64,000 nt of DNA from Streptomyces pluripotens (GTDB lineage Bacteria; Actinomycetota; Actinomycetes; Streptomycetales; Streptomycetaceae): NCBI RefSeq assembly GCF_000802245.2, contig NZ_CP021080.1:6448001-6512000 (forward strand), in the 5' to 3' direction. Shown one piece after another: positions 16,209 through 24,611 of the stretch. The stretch's first letter is position 1. Each line of letters begins with the position of its first letter. Under the pieces are notes generated by a model, which ran no database searches, was not told the DNA's origin, and saw only the letters and a list, made by a program, of their open reading frames with translations. The position numbers and the translations under genes are program-made.

Positions 16209-17849
16209 ATGACTGCCACCCTCGTCGCCAAGAACCTCGCCGCCGGGCACGGCGACCGCTCGCTCTTCTCCGGGCTCGACCTCGTCGTCGCACCCGGAGA
16301 CGTGATCGGGCTGGTCGGCGCCAACGGCGCGGGCAAGTCCACGCTGCTGCGGATGCTCGCCGGACTCGCCCCCGCTGAGCAGGGCGGACTGCGCCTGTCC
16401 CCGCCCAGCGCAACCGTCGGGCATCTGCCCCAGGAACCGGAGCGCAGGCCGGGGGAGACGGTCCGTGCGTTCCTGGCCCGCCGCACCGGCGTCGCCGAGG
16501 CGCAGCGCGTGCTGGACGGGGCGACCGGGGCGCTGGTCGAGGGAGCACCCGGCGCCGACGACGCCTACGCATCCGCCCTAGAACGGTGGCTCGGTCTCGG
16601 CGGAGCCGACCTAGAGGAACGCGCAGCGGAGGTCGCCGACTCCCTCGGCCTGGTCGTGGACCTGGACCGGCCGATGACCTCACTGTCCGGCGGCCAGGCG
16701 GCCCGGGCCGGCCTCGCCTCACTGCTCCTGTCCCGCTACGACGTCTTCCTCCTCGACGAGCCCACCAACGACCTCGACCTCGACGGGTTGGAACGGCTGG
16801 AAGCCTTCGTCACCGGCCTGCGCGCGGGCACGGTCGTCGTCAGCCACGACCGCGAGTTCCTCACCCGCACCGTCACCGGAGTCCTCGAACTCGACCTCGC
16901 CCAGCAGCGGATCAATCTCTACGGCGGCGGCTACGAGGCCTACCTGGAGGAGCGCGAGGTGGCCCGCAGGCACGCCCGAGAGGACTACGAGGACTACGCC
17001 GGGAAGAAGGCCGCCCTCCAGGAACGCGCCCAGGTGCAGCGGGCCTGGATGGACAAGGGCGTGAAGAACGCCCGGCGCAAGGCCGGCAACGACAACGACA
17101 AGATCGGCCGCAAGTTCCGCAGCGAGGCCAGTGAGAAGCAGGCGGCCAAGGCCCGGCAGACCCAGCGCATGATCGAGCGTCTGGACGCGGTCGAGGAACC
17201 GCGCAAGGAGTGGGAACTGCGCATGGAGATCGCTTCCGCCCCACGCTCGGGCGCGATCGTGGCGACCCTGCGTGATGCCGAGGTCCGGCGCGGCGGTTTC
17301 ACCTTCGGCCCGGTGTCCCTGCAGATCGAATGGGCGGACCGGATCGCGGTCACCGGGGCCAACGGCGCCGGCAAGTCGACCCTGCTCGGTGCTCTGCTGG
17401 GCCGTGTCCCGCTGGACTCGGGGCACGCGGCACTCGGTTCCGGTGTGCTGGTGGGCGAGGTCGACCAGGCCCGCAAGCTGTTCCACGGCCCCGAGACGGT
17501 GCTCGAAGCCTTCTGCACGACCGTTCCCGACACCGAGCCGGAGCAGGTGCGTACCCTGCTCGCCAAGTTCGGGCTGAAGTCCGGCCATGTGCTGCGTCCG
17601 GCAGCGACCCTCTCTCCGGGTGAGCGTACCCGCGCCGCACTCGCGCTGCTGCAGGGCCGGGGCGTGAACCTCCTCGTGCTGGACGAGCCGACGAACCACC
17701 TGGACCTGCCCGCCATCGAACAACTGGAGTCGGCCCTTGACGGGTACGAAGGCACCCTCGTCCTGGTCACCCACGACCGGCGGATGCTGGACGTGGTTCG
17801 GGTCACCAGGCGTCTGGAGATGGTGGACGGCAACCTGACGGAGCGCTGA
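16209..17849 (+). CDS. ABC-F family ATP-binding protein
   Basis: This 546-aa soluble protein has two ABC ATPase domains. Domain 1 has Walker A VGANGAGKST, signature LSGGQAARAGLASLLL and Walker B LLDEPTNDLDLDG with VVSHDREFL. Domain 2 has TGANGAGKST, LSPGERTRAALALL, LDEPTNHLDLPAIE and VTHDRRML. A long charged linker rich in K, R and E (about residues 240-340) separates them, as in ribosome-acting ABC-F proteins. It has no membrane domain. ATG 16209 lies just behind a TAGGAT -10 box. It may be housekeeping (translation factor) or resistance; without an attenuator leader, housekeeping seems somewhat more likely. A perfect terminator follows. Confidence 0.92.
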   Translation: MTATLVAKNLAAGHGDRSLFSGLDLVVAPGDVIGLVGANGAGKSTLLRMLAGLAPAEQGGLRLSPPSATVGHLPQEPERRPGETVRAFLARRTGVAEAQRVLDGATGALVEGAPGADDAYASALERWLGLGGADLEERAAEVADSLGLVVDLDRPMTSLSGGQAARAGLASLLLSRYDVFLLDEPTNDLDLDGLERLEAFVTGLRAGTVVVSHDREFLTRTVTGVLELDLAQQRINLYGGGYEAYLEEREVARRHAREDYEDYAGKKAALQERAQVQRAWMDKGVKNARRKAGNDNDKIGRKFRSEASEKQAAKARQTQRMIERLDAVEEPRKEWELRMEIASAPRSGAIVATLRDAEVRRGGFTFGPVSLQIEWADRIAVTGANGAGKSTLLGALLGRVPLDSGHAALGSGVLVGEVDQARKLFHGPETVLEAFCTTVPDTEPEQVRTLLAKFGLKSGHVLRPAATLSPGERTRAALALLQGRGVNLLVLDEPTNHLDLPAIEQLESALDGYEGTLVLVTHDRRMLDVVRVTRRLEMVDGNLTER

Positions 17850-17856
17850 CCTCAGC

Positions 17857-17880
17857 GGGCGGCGGCCTTTGCCGCCGCCC
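17857..17880 (+). terminator. Intrinsic terminator after ABC-F gene
   Basis: GGGCGGCGGC-CTTT-GCCGCCGCCC is a perfect 10-bp stem with a 4-nt loop, starting 8 bp after the stop. Confidence 0.85.
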
Positions 17881-17970
17881 GGCCCGCTTTCGGTGTCCGG
17901 GAACATGGGCGCGACCGCCTGACCGTCCGGACACCGGCCCGAGGCCGCGTCGCCCAGGCGCCTGCTCCGG

Positions 17971-18006
17971 CGGCCCCGGGCCCCGCATGGCGAGGGCCCG
18001 GGGCCG
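17971..18006 (-). terminator. Intrinsic terminator after tex
   Basis: A perfect 13-bp stem (CGGCCCCGGGCCC with its complement) around a 10-nt loop lies 4 bp beyond the tex stop on the minus strand. Confidence 0.8.
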
Positions 18007-18010
18007 GGGG

Positions 18011-20422
18011 TCAGCGCTTCTTCGGGTCGAGCAGACCTGCGCGGCGCAGGGCGTCGGCCATGGCGCTGTTGGCCGGGGCAGGAGCCTGCCGGCCGCCCCG
18101 GTCACCGCCCCGGCCGCCGCCCGCACGGCCCTGCCGTTGTCCCTGGCCGCCCTGGCGCTGCTGGGGCGGGCGGGTGCCGCGCTGCTGCCGTCCACCGCCC
18201 TGTGCCTGCGGGCCGGCTTCGTCGTCCAGCCGCAAGGTCAGTGCGATCCGCTTGCGCGGGATGTCCACGTCGAGGACCTTCACCTTGACGATGTCGCCCG
18301 GCTTCACGACGTCCCGCGGGTCCTTGACGAACGTCTTCGACATCGCCGAGACGTGCACCAACCCGTCCTGGTGGACGCCGACGTCCACGAACGCGCCGAA
18401 GGCGGCCACGTTCGTGACCACCCCCTCCAGGACCATCCCCGCAGACAGGTCGGAGATCTTCTCCACACCCTCCTTGAAGGTGGCCGTCCTGAAGGCGGGA
18501 CGCGGGTCGCGCCCCGGCTTCTCCAGTTCCTTCAGGATGTCGGTGACGGTCGGCAGGCCGAAGGTGTCGTCCACGAAGTCGGCAGGCCGCAGCGAGCGCA
18601 GCACCGCCGTGTTGCCGATCAGCGAGGCCACCTCCTGGCCCGAGGTCTTCACCATGCTGCGCACCACCGGATAGGCCTCCGGATGCACGCTGGAGGCGTC
18701 CAGCGGGTCGTCGCCGCCCCGGATGCGCAGGAAGCCCGCGCACTGCTCGTACGCCTTCGGGCCGAGCCGCGCCACCTTCCTCAGCGCCGAACGCGAGGCG
18801 AACGGGCCGTTCGAGTCCCGATGCGCCACGATGTTCTCGGCGAGGGAGGCGGAGATGCCCGACACCCGTGAAAGCAGCGGCACTGAGGCGGTGTTGACGT
18901 CCACGCCGACACCGTTGACGCAGTCCTCGACCACTGCGTCCAGCGAGCGGGACAGCTTCGTCTCGGACAGGTCGTGCTGGTACTGGCCCACCCCGATGGA
19001 CTTCGGGTCGATCTTCACCAGCTCGGCCAGCGGGTCCTGCAACCGTCGGGCGATGGAGACCGCACCGCGCAGCGAGACGTCCATGCCGGGCAGTTCCTGT
19101 GAGGCGTACTGCGATGCCGAGTACACGGAGGCACCCGCCTCGGACACCATCACCTTGGTGAGCTTCAGCTCCGGGTGCCGGGCGATCAGCTCACCCGCGA
19201 GCTTGTCGGTCTCGCGGGACGCCGTGCCGTTGCCGATCGCGACCAGTTCGACCGCGTGCTGCTTGGCGAGTCCGGCCAGCTTGGTGATCGCCTCGTCCCA
19301 CTTGTTGGCCGGGACATGCGGATAGATCACGTCCGTAGCGACGACCTTGCCGGTGGTGTCGGCCACGGCCACCTTCACTCCCGTACGGAAGCCGGGGTCC
19401 AGCCCGAGTGTCGCCCGCGTACCGGCCGGGGCGGCCAGCAGCAGGTCGCGCAGGTTCGCGGCGAAGACGTTCACCGCCTCGTCTTCCGCCGCCGTACGCA
19501 ACCGCAGACGCAGGTCGATGCCGAGGTGGACCAGGATGCGCGTGCGCCAGGCCCAGCGGACCGTGTCCGTCAGCCACTTGTCGGCGGGACGGCCCCGGTC
19601 GGTGATCTGGAACCGGCGTGCGACGATCCCCTCGTACGACGACGGCACTGGCCCGGACCCGGCGGATTCGGCGGGTTCCTCCGGCTCCAGGACCAGGTCC
19701 AAGACCTCTTCCTTCTCACCGCGCAGTATCGCCAGCACGCGGTGCGAGGGCAGCTCGGTGAACGGCTCGGCGAAGTCGAAGTAGTCGGCGAACTTCGCGC
19801 CTGCCGCCTCCTTGCCCTCCCGCACCTTCGCGACCAGTCGCCCTCGCCCCCACATGCGCTCGCGCAGCTCGCCGATCAGGTCGGCGTCCTCGGAGAACCG
19901 CTCGGTGAGGATCGCCCGCGCGCCCTCCAGCGCGGCCTGCGGGTCCGTGACCCCCTTGTCGGCGTCCACGAATGCGGCAGCGGCGGCCAGCGGCTCGACC
20001 GTCGGGTCGCCCAGCAGACCCTCGGCGAGCGGTTCCAGGCCCGCTTCACGCGCGACCTGGGCCTTGGTGCGCCGCTTGGGCTTGTAAGGGAGGTAGACGT
20101 CCTCCAGACGCGCCTTGGTCTCGGCGCCCCGGATACGGGCCTCCAACTCCTCGGTGAGCTTGCCCTGCTCGCGCACCGACTCCAGAATCGCGGTCCGCCG
20201 CTCCTCCAGCTCCCGCAGGTAGCGTAGCCGCTCCTCGATCGTGCGCAGCTGGGCGTCGTCGAGCAGCTCGGTCGCTTCCTTGCGGTAGCGGGCGATGAAG
20301 GGCACCGTCGAACCGCTGTCGAGCAGTTCCACCGCGGCCTTCACCTGCCGCTCCCGTACGCCGAGTTCCTCGGCGATCCTGCCTTCGATGGACCCTACTT
20401 CGATGGATCCGGGTGTCGTCAC
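18011..20422 (-). CDS. tex: Tex-type S1 RNA-binding transcription accessory protein
   Basis: This 803-aa cytoplasmic protein shows the Tex domain order. The Tex_N helical region contains GRIAEELGVRERQVKAAVELL and STVPFIARYRKEAT. A YqgF/RNase H-like domain (LGLDPGFRTGVKVAVAD) and helix-hairpin-helix segments (GVDVNTASVPLLSRVSG and SRSALRKVARLG) follow, then an S1 domain (GMVLEGVVTNVAAFGAFVDVGVHQDGLVHVS). Tex binds nucleic acid and RNA polymerase. A Streptomyces-type disordered tail rich in G, Q and R runs over the last roughly 90 residues. GTG 20422 was chosen; the frame continues to 20482 without Tex similarity. A short GSIE duplication sits near the N-terminus. Confidence 0.93.
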   Translation of the reverse strand: MTTPGSIEVGSIEGRIAEELGVRERQVKAAVELLDSGSTVPFIARYRKEATELLDDAQLRTIEERLRYLRELEERRTAILESVREQGKLTEELEARIRGAETKARLEDVYLPYKPKRRTKAQVAREAGLEPLAEGLLGDPTVEPLAAAAAFVDADKGVTDPQAALEGARAILTERFSEDADLIGELRERMWGRGRLVAKVREGKEAAGAKFADYFDFAEPFTELPSHRVLAILRGEKEEVLDLVLEPEEPAESAGSGPVPSSYEGIVARRFQITDRGRPADKWLTDTVRWAWRTRILVHLGIDLRLRLRTAAEDEAVNVFAANLRDLLLAAPAGTRATLGLDPGFRTGVKVAVADTTGKVVATDVIYPHVPANKWDEAITKLAGLAKQHAVELVAIGNGTASRETDKLAGELIARHPELKLTKVMVSEAGASVYSASQYASQELPGMDVSLRGAVSIARRLQDPLAELVKIDPKSIGVGQYQHDLSETKLSRSLDAVVEDCVNGVGVDVNTASVPLLSRVSGISASLAENIVAHRDSNGPFASRSALRKVARLGPKAYEQCAGFLRIRGGDDPLDASSVHPEAYPVVRSMVKTSGQEVASLIGNTAVLRSLRPADFVDDTFGLPTVTDILKELEKPGRDPRPAFRTATFKEGVEKISDLSAGMVLEGVVTNVAAFGAFVDVGVHQDGLVHVSAMSKTFVKDPRDVVKPGDIVKVKVLDVDIPRKRIALTLRLDDEAGPQAQGGGRQQRGTRPPQQRQGGQGQRQGRAGGGRGGDRGGRQAPAPANSAMADALRRAGLLDPKKR

Positions 20423-20610
20423 GATCCCGTACCGCCTTCTCCACTGAGGTTGCGCGGCAATTGTGGCAGGTGGCGCGGACAACTGGGGATCAGGGCGGCC
20501 CGGCGAGCCCCGTGGCGGGCTCGGTTCCTGGGGGCCGGACCGGACGCGCCGCCGGACAGCGGCGCCCGGCTCCGGGCACCTCCTCGCCGGACCTCACGGA
20601 CCCAGCCGCG

Positions 20611-20659
20611 TCCTTCGGGGAACGTCATGCTCCCGCTCCTTCGGGGTACGTCATGCTCC
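20611..20659. repeat. Tandem 23-bp repeat across enoyl-CoA hydratase stop codon
   Basis: Two 23-bp copies (20611-20633 and 20637-20659), period 26, differ at one base. The right copy encodes the last residues of the hydratase; the left lies just past its stop. It looks like a small local duplication that extended or truncated the C-terminus. Confidence 0.75.
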
Positions 20660-21392
20660 ATGTGAAGTGCGGCTGCCTGCGCTCAAGGAACGCAGCGACG
20701 CCCTCCATCGTGTCGCAGTTGTCGCGTCCCTGCTCCGCCCAGTGCGCGTCCCGGTCGGTCCGGCCGTTCGCGAACTCCTTCGCCGCCGCCTGGGTCAGTT
20801 GGGAACGGGCCGTCAGGATCCGGGTCAGATCGCCGACCCTCTTGTCCAGTTCGCCCTCCGGTAGCACCTCGTCCACGAGCCCGGTGCGCAACGCGCGACC
20901 AGCGTCGATCAACTCGGCGCTGAACAACAGATACTTGGCCGCCGACGGACCTACGAGCGAGGCCAGCCGCCGGGTGGAGGACGCGGGGTAGACGAGGCCC
21001 AGCCGCGCCGGCGTCACCCCGAACTGCGCCCCCTCCTCCGCCAGCCGCAGGTCGCAGGCGGCCGCGAGCTGCGCGCCGCCGCCGACACAGTGCCCGCGTA
21101 CCGCGGCGAGGGAAGGTTTGGGGAACGCGGCCAGAGCCTCCTCGGCGGCCACCGACAGCTGCTGCGCCTGCTGTGGAGACTCCCGCAGCGTGGTGATGTC
21201 CGCACCCGCGCAGAAGGTCCCGCCTTCCCCGGTCAGCACCAGCGCCCGCACACCCGGGTCGCTCGCGAACCGCTCCAGCAGCGGCGGCAAGGCCCGCCAC
21301 ATCGCGGCCGTCATGGCGTTGCGCTTGGCCGGATGGCGGATGACTACGGTGGCCACGGAGTCGGTGATCCGGTGCGACAGCTGAGGCTCCAT
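20625..21392 (-). CDS. Enoyl-CoA hydratase/isomerase family protein
   Basis: This 255-aa crotonase-fold enzyme has the oxyanion-hole segments GTFCAGADITTL and RGHCVGGGAQLAAACDLRLA, and the downstream FGVTPARLGLVYP. The second catalytic Glu region reads as ARLGLVYPASSTRRL, so the active-site acids of canonical hydratases are not clearly conserved. Isomerase or another acyl-CoA activity remains possible. The start is ATG 21392. It precedes tex on the same strand with about 200 bp between, so they need not be co-transcribed. Its stop lies inside a small tandem duplication. Confidence 0.87.
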   Translation of the reverse strand: MEPQLSHRITDSVATVVIRHPAKRNAMTAAMWRALPPLLERFASDPGVRALVLTGEGGTFCAGADITTLRESPQQAQQLSVAAEEALAAFPKPSLAAVRGHCVGGGAQLAAACDLRLAEEGAQFGVTPARLGLVYPASSTRRLASLVGPSAAKYLLFSAELIDAGRALRTGLVDEVLPEGELDKRVGDLTRILTARSQLTQAAAKEFANGRTDRDAHWAEQGRDNCDTMEGVAAFLERRQPHFTWSMTYPEGAGA

Positions 21393-21673
21393 GCGCGGGA
21401 TGGTATCGGCAGGTCCGCCGCGGGATGGGACGGGGGGAACCGGGAGCAGGGCACGTCCCGCGGGCAAGATCACCGGCAGGGGCCGGGTGCCGCCTGCTGC
21501 ACGGAACCACCGACGGAAAGAGACAGGAACGGTCCTCCATGTGACCGTGTCATGCACAGTCGGCCGGAAAGCGTCGATACCTGGTGACTTCTGTTCAGGC
21601 ATTCGGGGCCGAGGGGATCGTTACCAACACTCGACGTGTGGTGACAATCGAGCGCGAGGGTGGAGACCGAACG

Positions 21674-22168
21674 ATGGACAACCACGGGCGCGGGGGAGAC
21701 CCGCGCCCAGCGGGGGGCGCCCAGCGGCCGCCCGAACCACTACCGTACGAGGGCGTCTGGCGATTTACCGCCGCAGCCGTGGACTCTTCGGTCCCGCAGG
21801 CCCGGCGCGCGGTACGGGACCTGCTGGTGCGCCAGGGCGTACCGGCCTCCGACGAGTTGGTGCACGGCCTGCTGTTGATCGTCTCCGAGCTGGTCACCAA
21901 CGTGGTCAAACACGCGGCGCTGTTGTCGCCCATGCTGGCCGTGGAGGTCGCCGTCGGAGCCGAGTGGGTACGGGTGTCCGTCGAGGACAACCACCCCTAC
22001 CGTCCGACCGCCCTGGAAGCCGACCACGGCCGGACCGGGGGCCGGGGCCTGCTCCTGGTCCGTGAGGTGGCCCGGGAGGCGGGCGGAACGGTCGACGTGG
22101 AGCACACGGCGAGCGGTGGCAAGGTGATCTGGGCCGCTCTTCCGCTCAAGCCCGCAACACGCCGCTAA
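21674..22168 (+). CDS. RsbW-like HATPase_c protein (anti-sigma factor-type kinase)
   Basis: The 164-aa protein has a single GHKL ATPase domain: the N-box LLLIVSELVTNVVKHAALLSPM, then VEDNHPYRP, GGRGLLLVREVA and a final strand KVIWAALPL. Such stand-alone ATPases are very numerous in Streptomyces. They act as anti-sigma or switch kinases in partner-switching networks, with targets usually unlinked. ATG 21674 has GGAG 9 nt upstream; an in-frame GTG at 21584 would add 30 residues but has no RBS. No sigma factor or anti-anti-sigma gene is adjacent, so the partner is unknown. Confidence 0.83.
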   Translation: MDNHGRGGDPRPAGGAQRPPEPLPYEGVWRFTAAAVDSSVPQARRAVRDLLVRQGVPASDELVHGLLLIVSELVTNVVKHAALLSPMLAVEVAVGAEWVRVSVEDNHPYRPTALEADHGRTGGRGLLLVREVAREAGGTVDVEHTASGGKVIWAALPLKPATRR

Positions 22169-22298
22169 CGCGGGGACCGGGCCGCCCGGACACCGTCGTA
22201 CCGCCCGGTTGCGAGCCGACCCTGACACGGGCCGGGCCCGGGCTCACACCCGGATTCCGGCCGGGGCGCGACGGGCCCCAGGACGTGCCAGGAGCCGC

Positions 22299-22892
22299 TC
22301 ACCAGCCCGCGGAGCGGCCGGTGAGCTCCCTGATGGCCGGACGGGCCGCGTCCAGGACGGTCATGAACCAGGTTGAGAAGGGGTCCCGGCCATGCCGTTC
22401 CCCCAACTCGGCGGCCGTCACGAAGGCGGTCGAGGCGATCTCCTCAGGGTCCGGTGCGAGCGGCGCTTGGACCAGGCCGACGAACAAGTGGTTGTACTCC
22501 TGCTCCACCAGGCCCGAGACCGGGTCCGGGTGGTTGTACCGGACGGTCCCCGCCTCCGCCAAGAGAGAGGGGGACACCCCCAACTCCTCGTGCGTGCGAC
22601 GGGCCGCCGCCGCGAACGGCGCCTCGCCGGGGTAGGGGTGGCCGCAGCAGGTGTTGGACCACACGCCGGGGGAGTGGTACTTGCCCAGCGCCCGCTGCTG
22701 GAGCAGGAGCCGGCCCTGTTCGTCGAAGAGGAACACCGAGAACGCCCGGTGCAACTGGCCCGGTGGCTGATGGGCGGCGAGCTTCTCCGCCGTACCGGTC
22801 GTCACACCCTTCTCGTCGACCAGTTCCAGCAAAATCGCCTCTGCGGTGCCGTTGGACGAGCTGTGCGTCGCGGTGGCAGGTGTGATCGGCAT
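22299..22892 (-). CDS. idi: Isopentenyl-diphosphate delta-isomerase, type I
   Basis: This 197-aa Nudix-fold enzyme interconverts isopentenyl and dimethylallyl diphosphate. The catalytic Cys lies in NTCCGHPYPGE and the Glu in EYNHLFVG. The RAFSVFLFDEQGRLLLQQRA strand and metal-binding His residues around KYHSPGVWSN are present. ATG 22892 was preferred over ATG 22898 because AAGGA then stands at 7-nt spacing. It lies about 9 kb from the hopanoid operon, whose prenyl synthase needs both C5 units, so a shared pathway is likely although the genes are not linked in an operon. Confidence 0.95.
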   Translation of the reverse strand: MPITPATATHSSSNGTAEAILLELVDEKGVTTGTAEKLAAHQPPGQLHRAFSVFLFDEQGRLLLQQRALGKYHSPGVWSNTCCGHPYPGEAPFAAAARRTHEELGVSPSLLAEAGTVRYNHPDPVSGLVEQEYNHLFVGLVQAPLAPDPEEIASTAFVTAAELGERHGRDPFSTWFMTVLDAARPAIRELTGRSAGW

Positions 22893-23080
22893 ACCCATCC
22901 TTCGCCTAGGTCTTCGCACCCCAAGTCTGCCGTACGAATCCGGCACTCCCGGCACTTCCCGGCACGACCGCGCGCGGCGCGGCACCGGAAGCGGGGCCCG
23001 GTGGGTCATCGTGCCCGGTGTCCGCCGCCCGGAACCGCTCACCGGTGTCGCACGCGGATGCGGACGGCGGCGGCCACCGG

Positions 23081-24022
23081 TCAGTGACACAGCCGAGCCT
23101 CGTGCTCCGCGTGCCCGCCCGGCTCCAACTGGAAGGTGCAGTGCTCCACGTCGAAGTGGTCGCCCAGACAGCCCTGGAGCTCGTGCAGCATCTTCTCGTG
23201 GCCGATGGCGTTGAGCGCGTCGGGACCGACCACCACGTGCGCGGACAGTACGGGCATCCCGGAAGTGATCGTCCAGGCGTGCAGATCGTGGACGTCCTCC
23301 ACACCGTCCAGCGCCAGGATGTGCGCTCGGACCTCCGTCATGTCCACGTCCTTGGGGGCCGCCTCCAGCAGTACGTTCAGCGTCTCGCGCAGCAGCTTCA
23401 ACGTCCGGGGCACGATCATCAGCCCGATGACCAGCGAGGCGATCGGGTCGGCGGCCTGCCAGCCGGTGGTCAGGATCACCGCCGCCGAGACCAACACCGC
23501 CACCGAGCCCAGTGCGTCCGCGGCCACCTCCAGGAAGGCGCCGCGCACGTTCAGGCTCTCCTTCTGCCCGCGCATCAACAAAGTGAGCGAGACCATGTTC
23601 GCGACGAGGCCGATCAGGCCGAACACGATCATCTGCCCGCCATGGGTGTCCGCAGGAGTGACGAACCGCTCGATCGCCTCGTAGAGGACGTATCCGCCGA
23701 CGCCGAGCAGCAACAGACAGTTGGCCAACGCGGCGAGGATCTCGGCGCGGGCGTAGCCGAAGGTGCGGTTGGTGCTCGGTGGGCGGCTGGCGAAGTGAAT
23801 CGCGAGCAGCGCCATGCCGAGCCCCAGCGCGTCGGTCGCCATGTGTGCCGCGTCCGCGATCAGTGCGAGCGAGTCCGCGACCACGCCGCCGACGATCTCG
23901 ACCAGCATCACCGTGAGGGTGATGCCCAGCGCGATGCGCAGCCGCCCTCGGTACGCAGCCGTGGCCGTACCCGTGGTCGGCGCGTGGGAGTGCGCGTGCC
24001 CGTGGTCGTGCCCTGCCCCCAT
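23081..24022 (-). CDS. Cation diffusion facilitator (CDF) metal exporter
   Basis: The 313-aa protein has a His-rich N-terminus (GHDHGHAHSHAP), six hydrophobic segments and a cytoplasmic C-terminal domain with HDLHAWTITSGMPVLSAHVVV. It exports divalent metal, probably zinc, in exchange for protons. The TM2 site ADAAHMATD supplies the usual HxxxD. TM5 reads EVAADALGS, so the His of the second HxxxD is Glu. That substitution may change metal preference. The start is ATG 24022. Upstream is a roughly 590-bp divergent region with a 10-bp inverted repeat. Confidence 0.92.
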   Translation of the reverse strand: MGAGHDHGHAHSHAPTTGTATAAYRGRLRIALGITLTVMLVEIVGGVVADSLALIADAAHMATDALGLGMALLAIHFASRPPSTNRTFGYARAEILAALANCLLLLGVGGYVLYEAIERFVTPADTHGGQMIVFGLIGLVANMVSLTLLMRGQKESLNVRGAFLEVAADALGSVAVLVSAAVILTTGWQAADPIASLVIGLMIVPRTLKLLRETLNVLLEAAPKDVDMTEVRAHILALDGVEDVHDLHAWTITSGMPVLSAHVVVGPDALNAIGHEKMLHELQGCLGDHFDVEHCTFQLEPGGHAEHEARLCH

Positions 24023-24114
24023 GACTACCGCCCTTCGTGTGCCGTCAGCGCAGCCAGTGAACTACGGGTGGGGGGTATCCGGCAACGCGGCACTGAACAC
24101 CGTTGTCATGTGCC

Positions 24115-24143
24115 CTGACCTGCGGAAACGAATCGCAGGTCAG
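24115..24143. promoter_or_regulatory. Perfect 10-bp inverted repeat upstream of CDF gene
   Basis: CTGACCTGCG-N9-CGCAGGTCAG lies 93 bp upstream of the CDF start and about 470 bp from the divergent CDP-alcohol phosphotransferase gene. It could be an operator of a metal sensor or an mRNA hairpin. It does not resemble the Zur box I know. The rest of the 24023-24611 gap holds no supportable gene apart from the small ORF at 24528. Confidence 0.45.
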
Positions 24144-24527
24144 AGACTTCCGGCTCGCCACCCCGGTGCAACTGTCAGCCCCCGCCAGGCCGAGGCGACC
24201 ATCCCGCACTCCGCGCCGTGCCCGCCAGCCCAGCATCCGCGCGGCCGGCTCCGCCGAATCGGCACGACGCTCTCCTGGCAGCGTCCCTGACCCGCACCAC
24301 ACGCGCCCCGATGGATCCGGCTCCGCCGGTGACCAGCCACGTCATAGCCGTCAACCCGATGCCGACCGGCCGCCGTGTCCCGGATGCCCGGGTCTGCGAC
24401 CGCGGTTTGTGGGCCGGGCCCCGCATCACCCATGATGATCGCGGCAAAGTCCCGGGCAGCCGCCGTGGGCCTGTCCATGAACGGCCGGTGAACACGGGCT
24501 TCAGTGCATCCGGTAGCCTTCGCCGAC

Positions 24528-24605
24528 ATGCCGCCCGGGTGCCGCAGGCAGGGGCGTCCCACCACGCAGAAGACCGGCGTCAGCGCGTCGGCACCCAGGG
24601 AGTGA
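24528..24605 (+). CDS. Possible 25-codon leaderless upstream ORF
   Basis: ATG 24528 follows a TAGCCT box (24514-24519) by 8 nt, as for a leaderless transcript. The frame stops with TGA 6 nt before the TTG start of the next gene, and in the same frame. The 25-aa product is polar and basic with no known similarity. It may be a regulatory uORF allowing termination-reinitiation, or simply the transcript start of the next gene with a chance ORF. Confidence 0.28.
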   Translation: MPPGCRRQGRPTTQKTGVSASAPRE

Positions 24606-24611
24606 GTTCGG

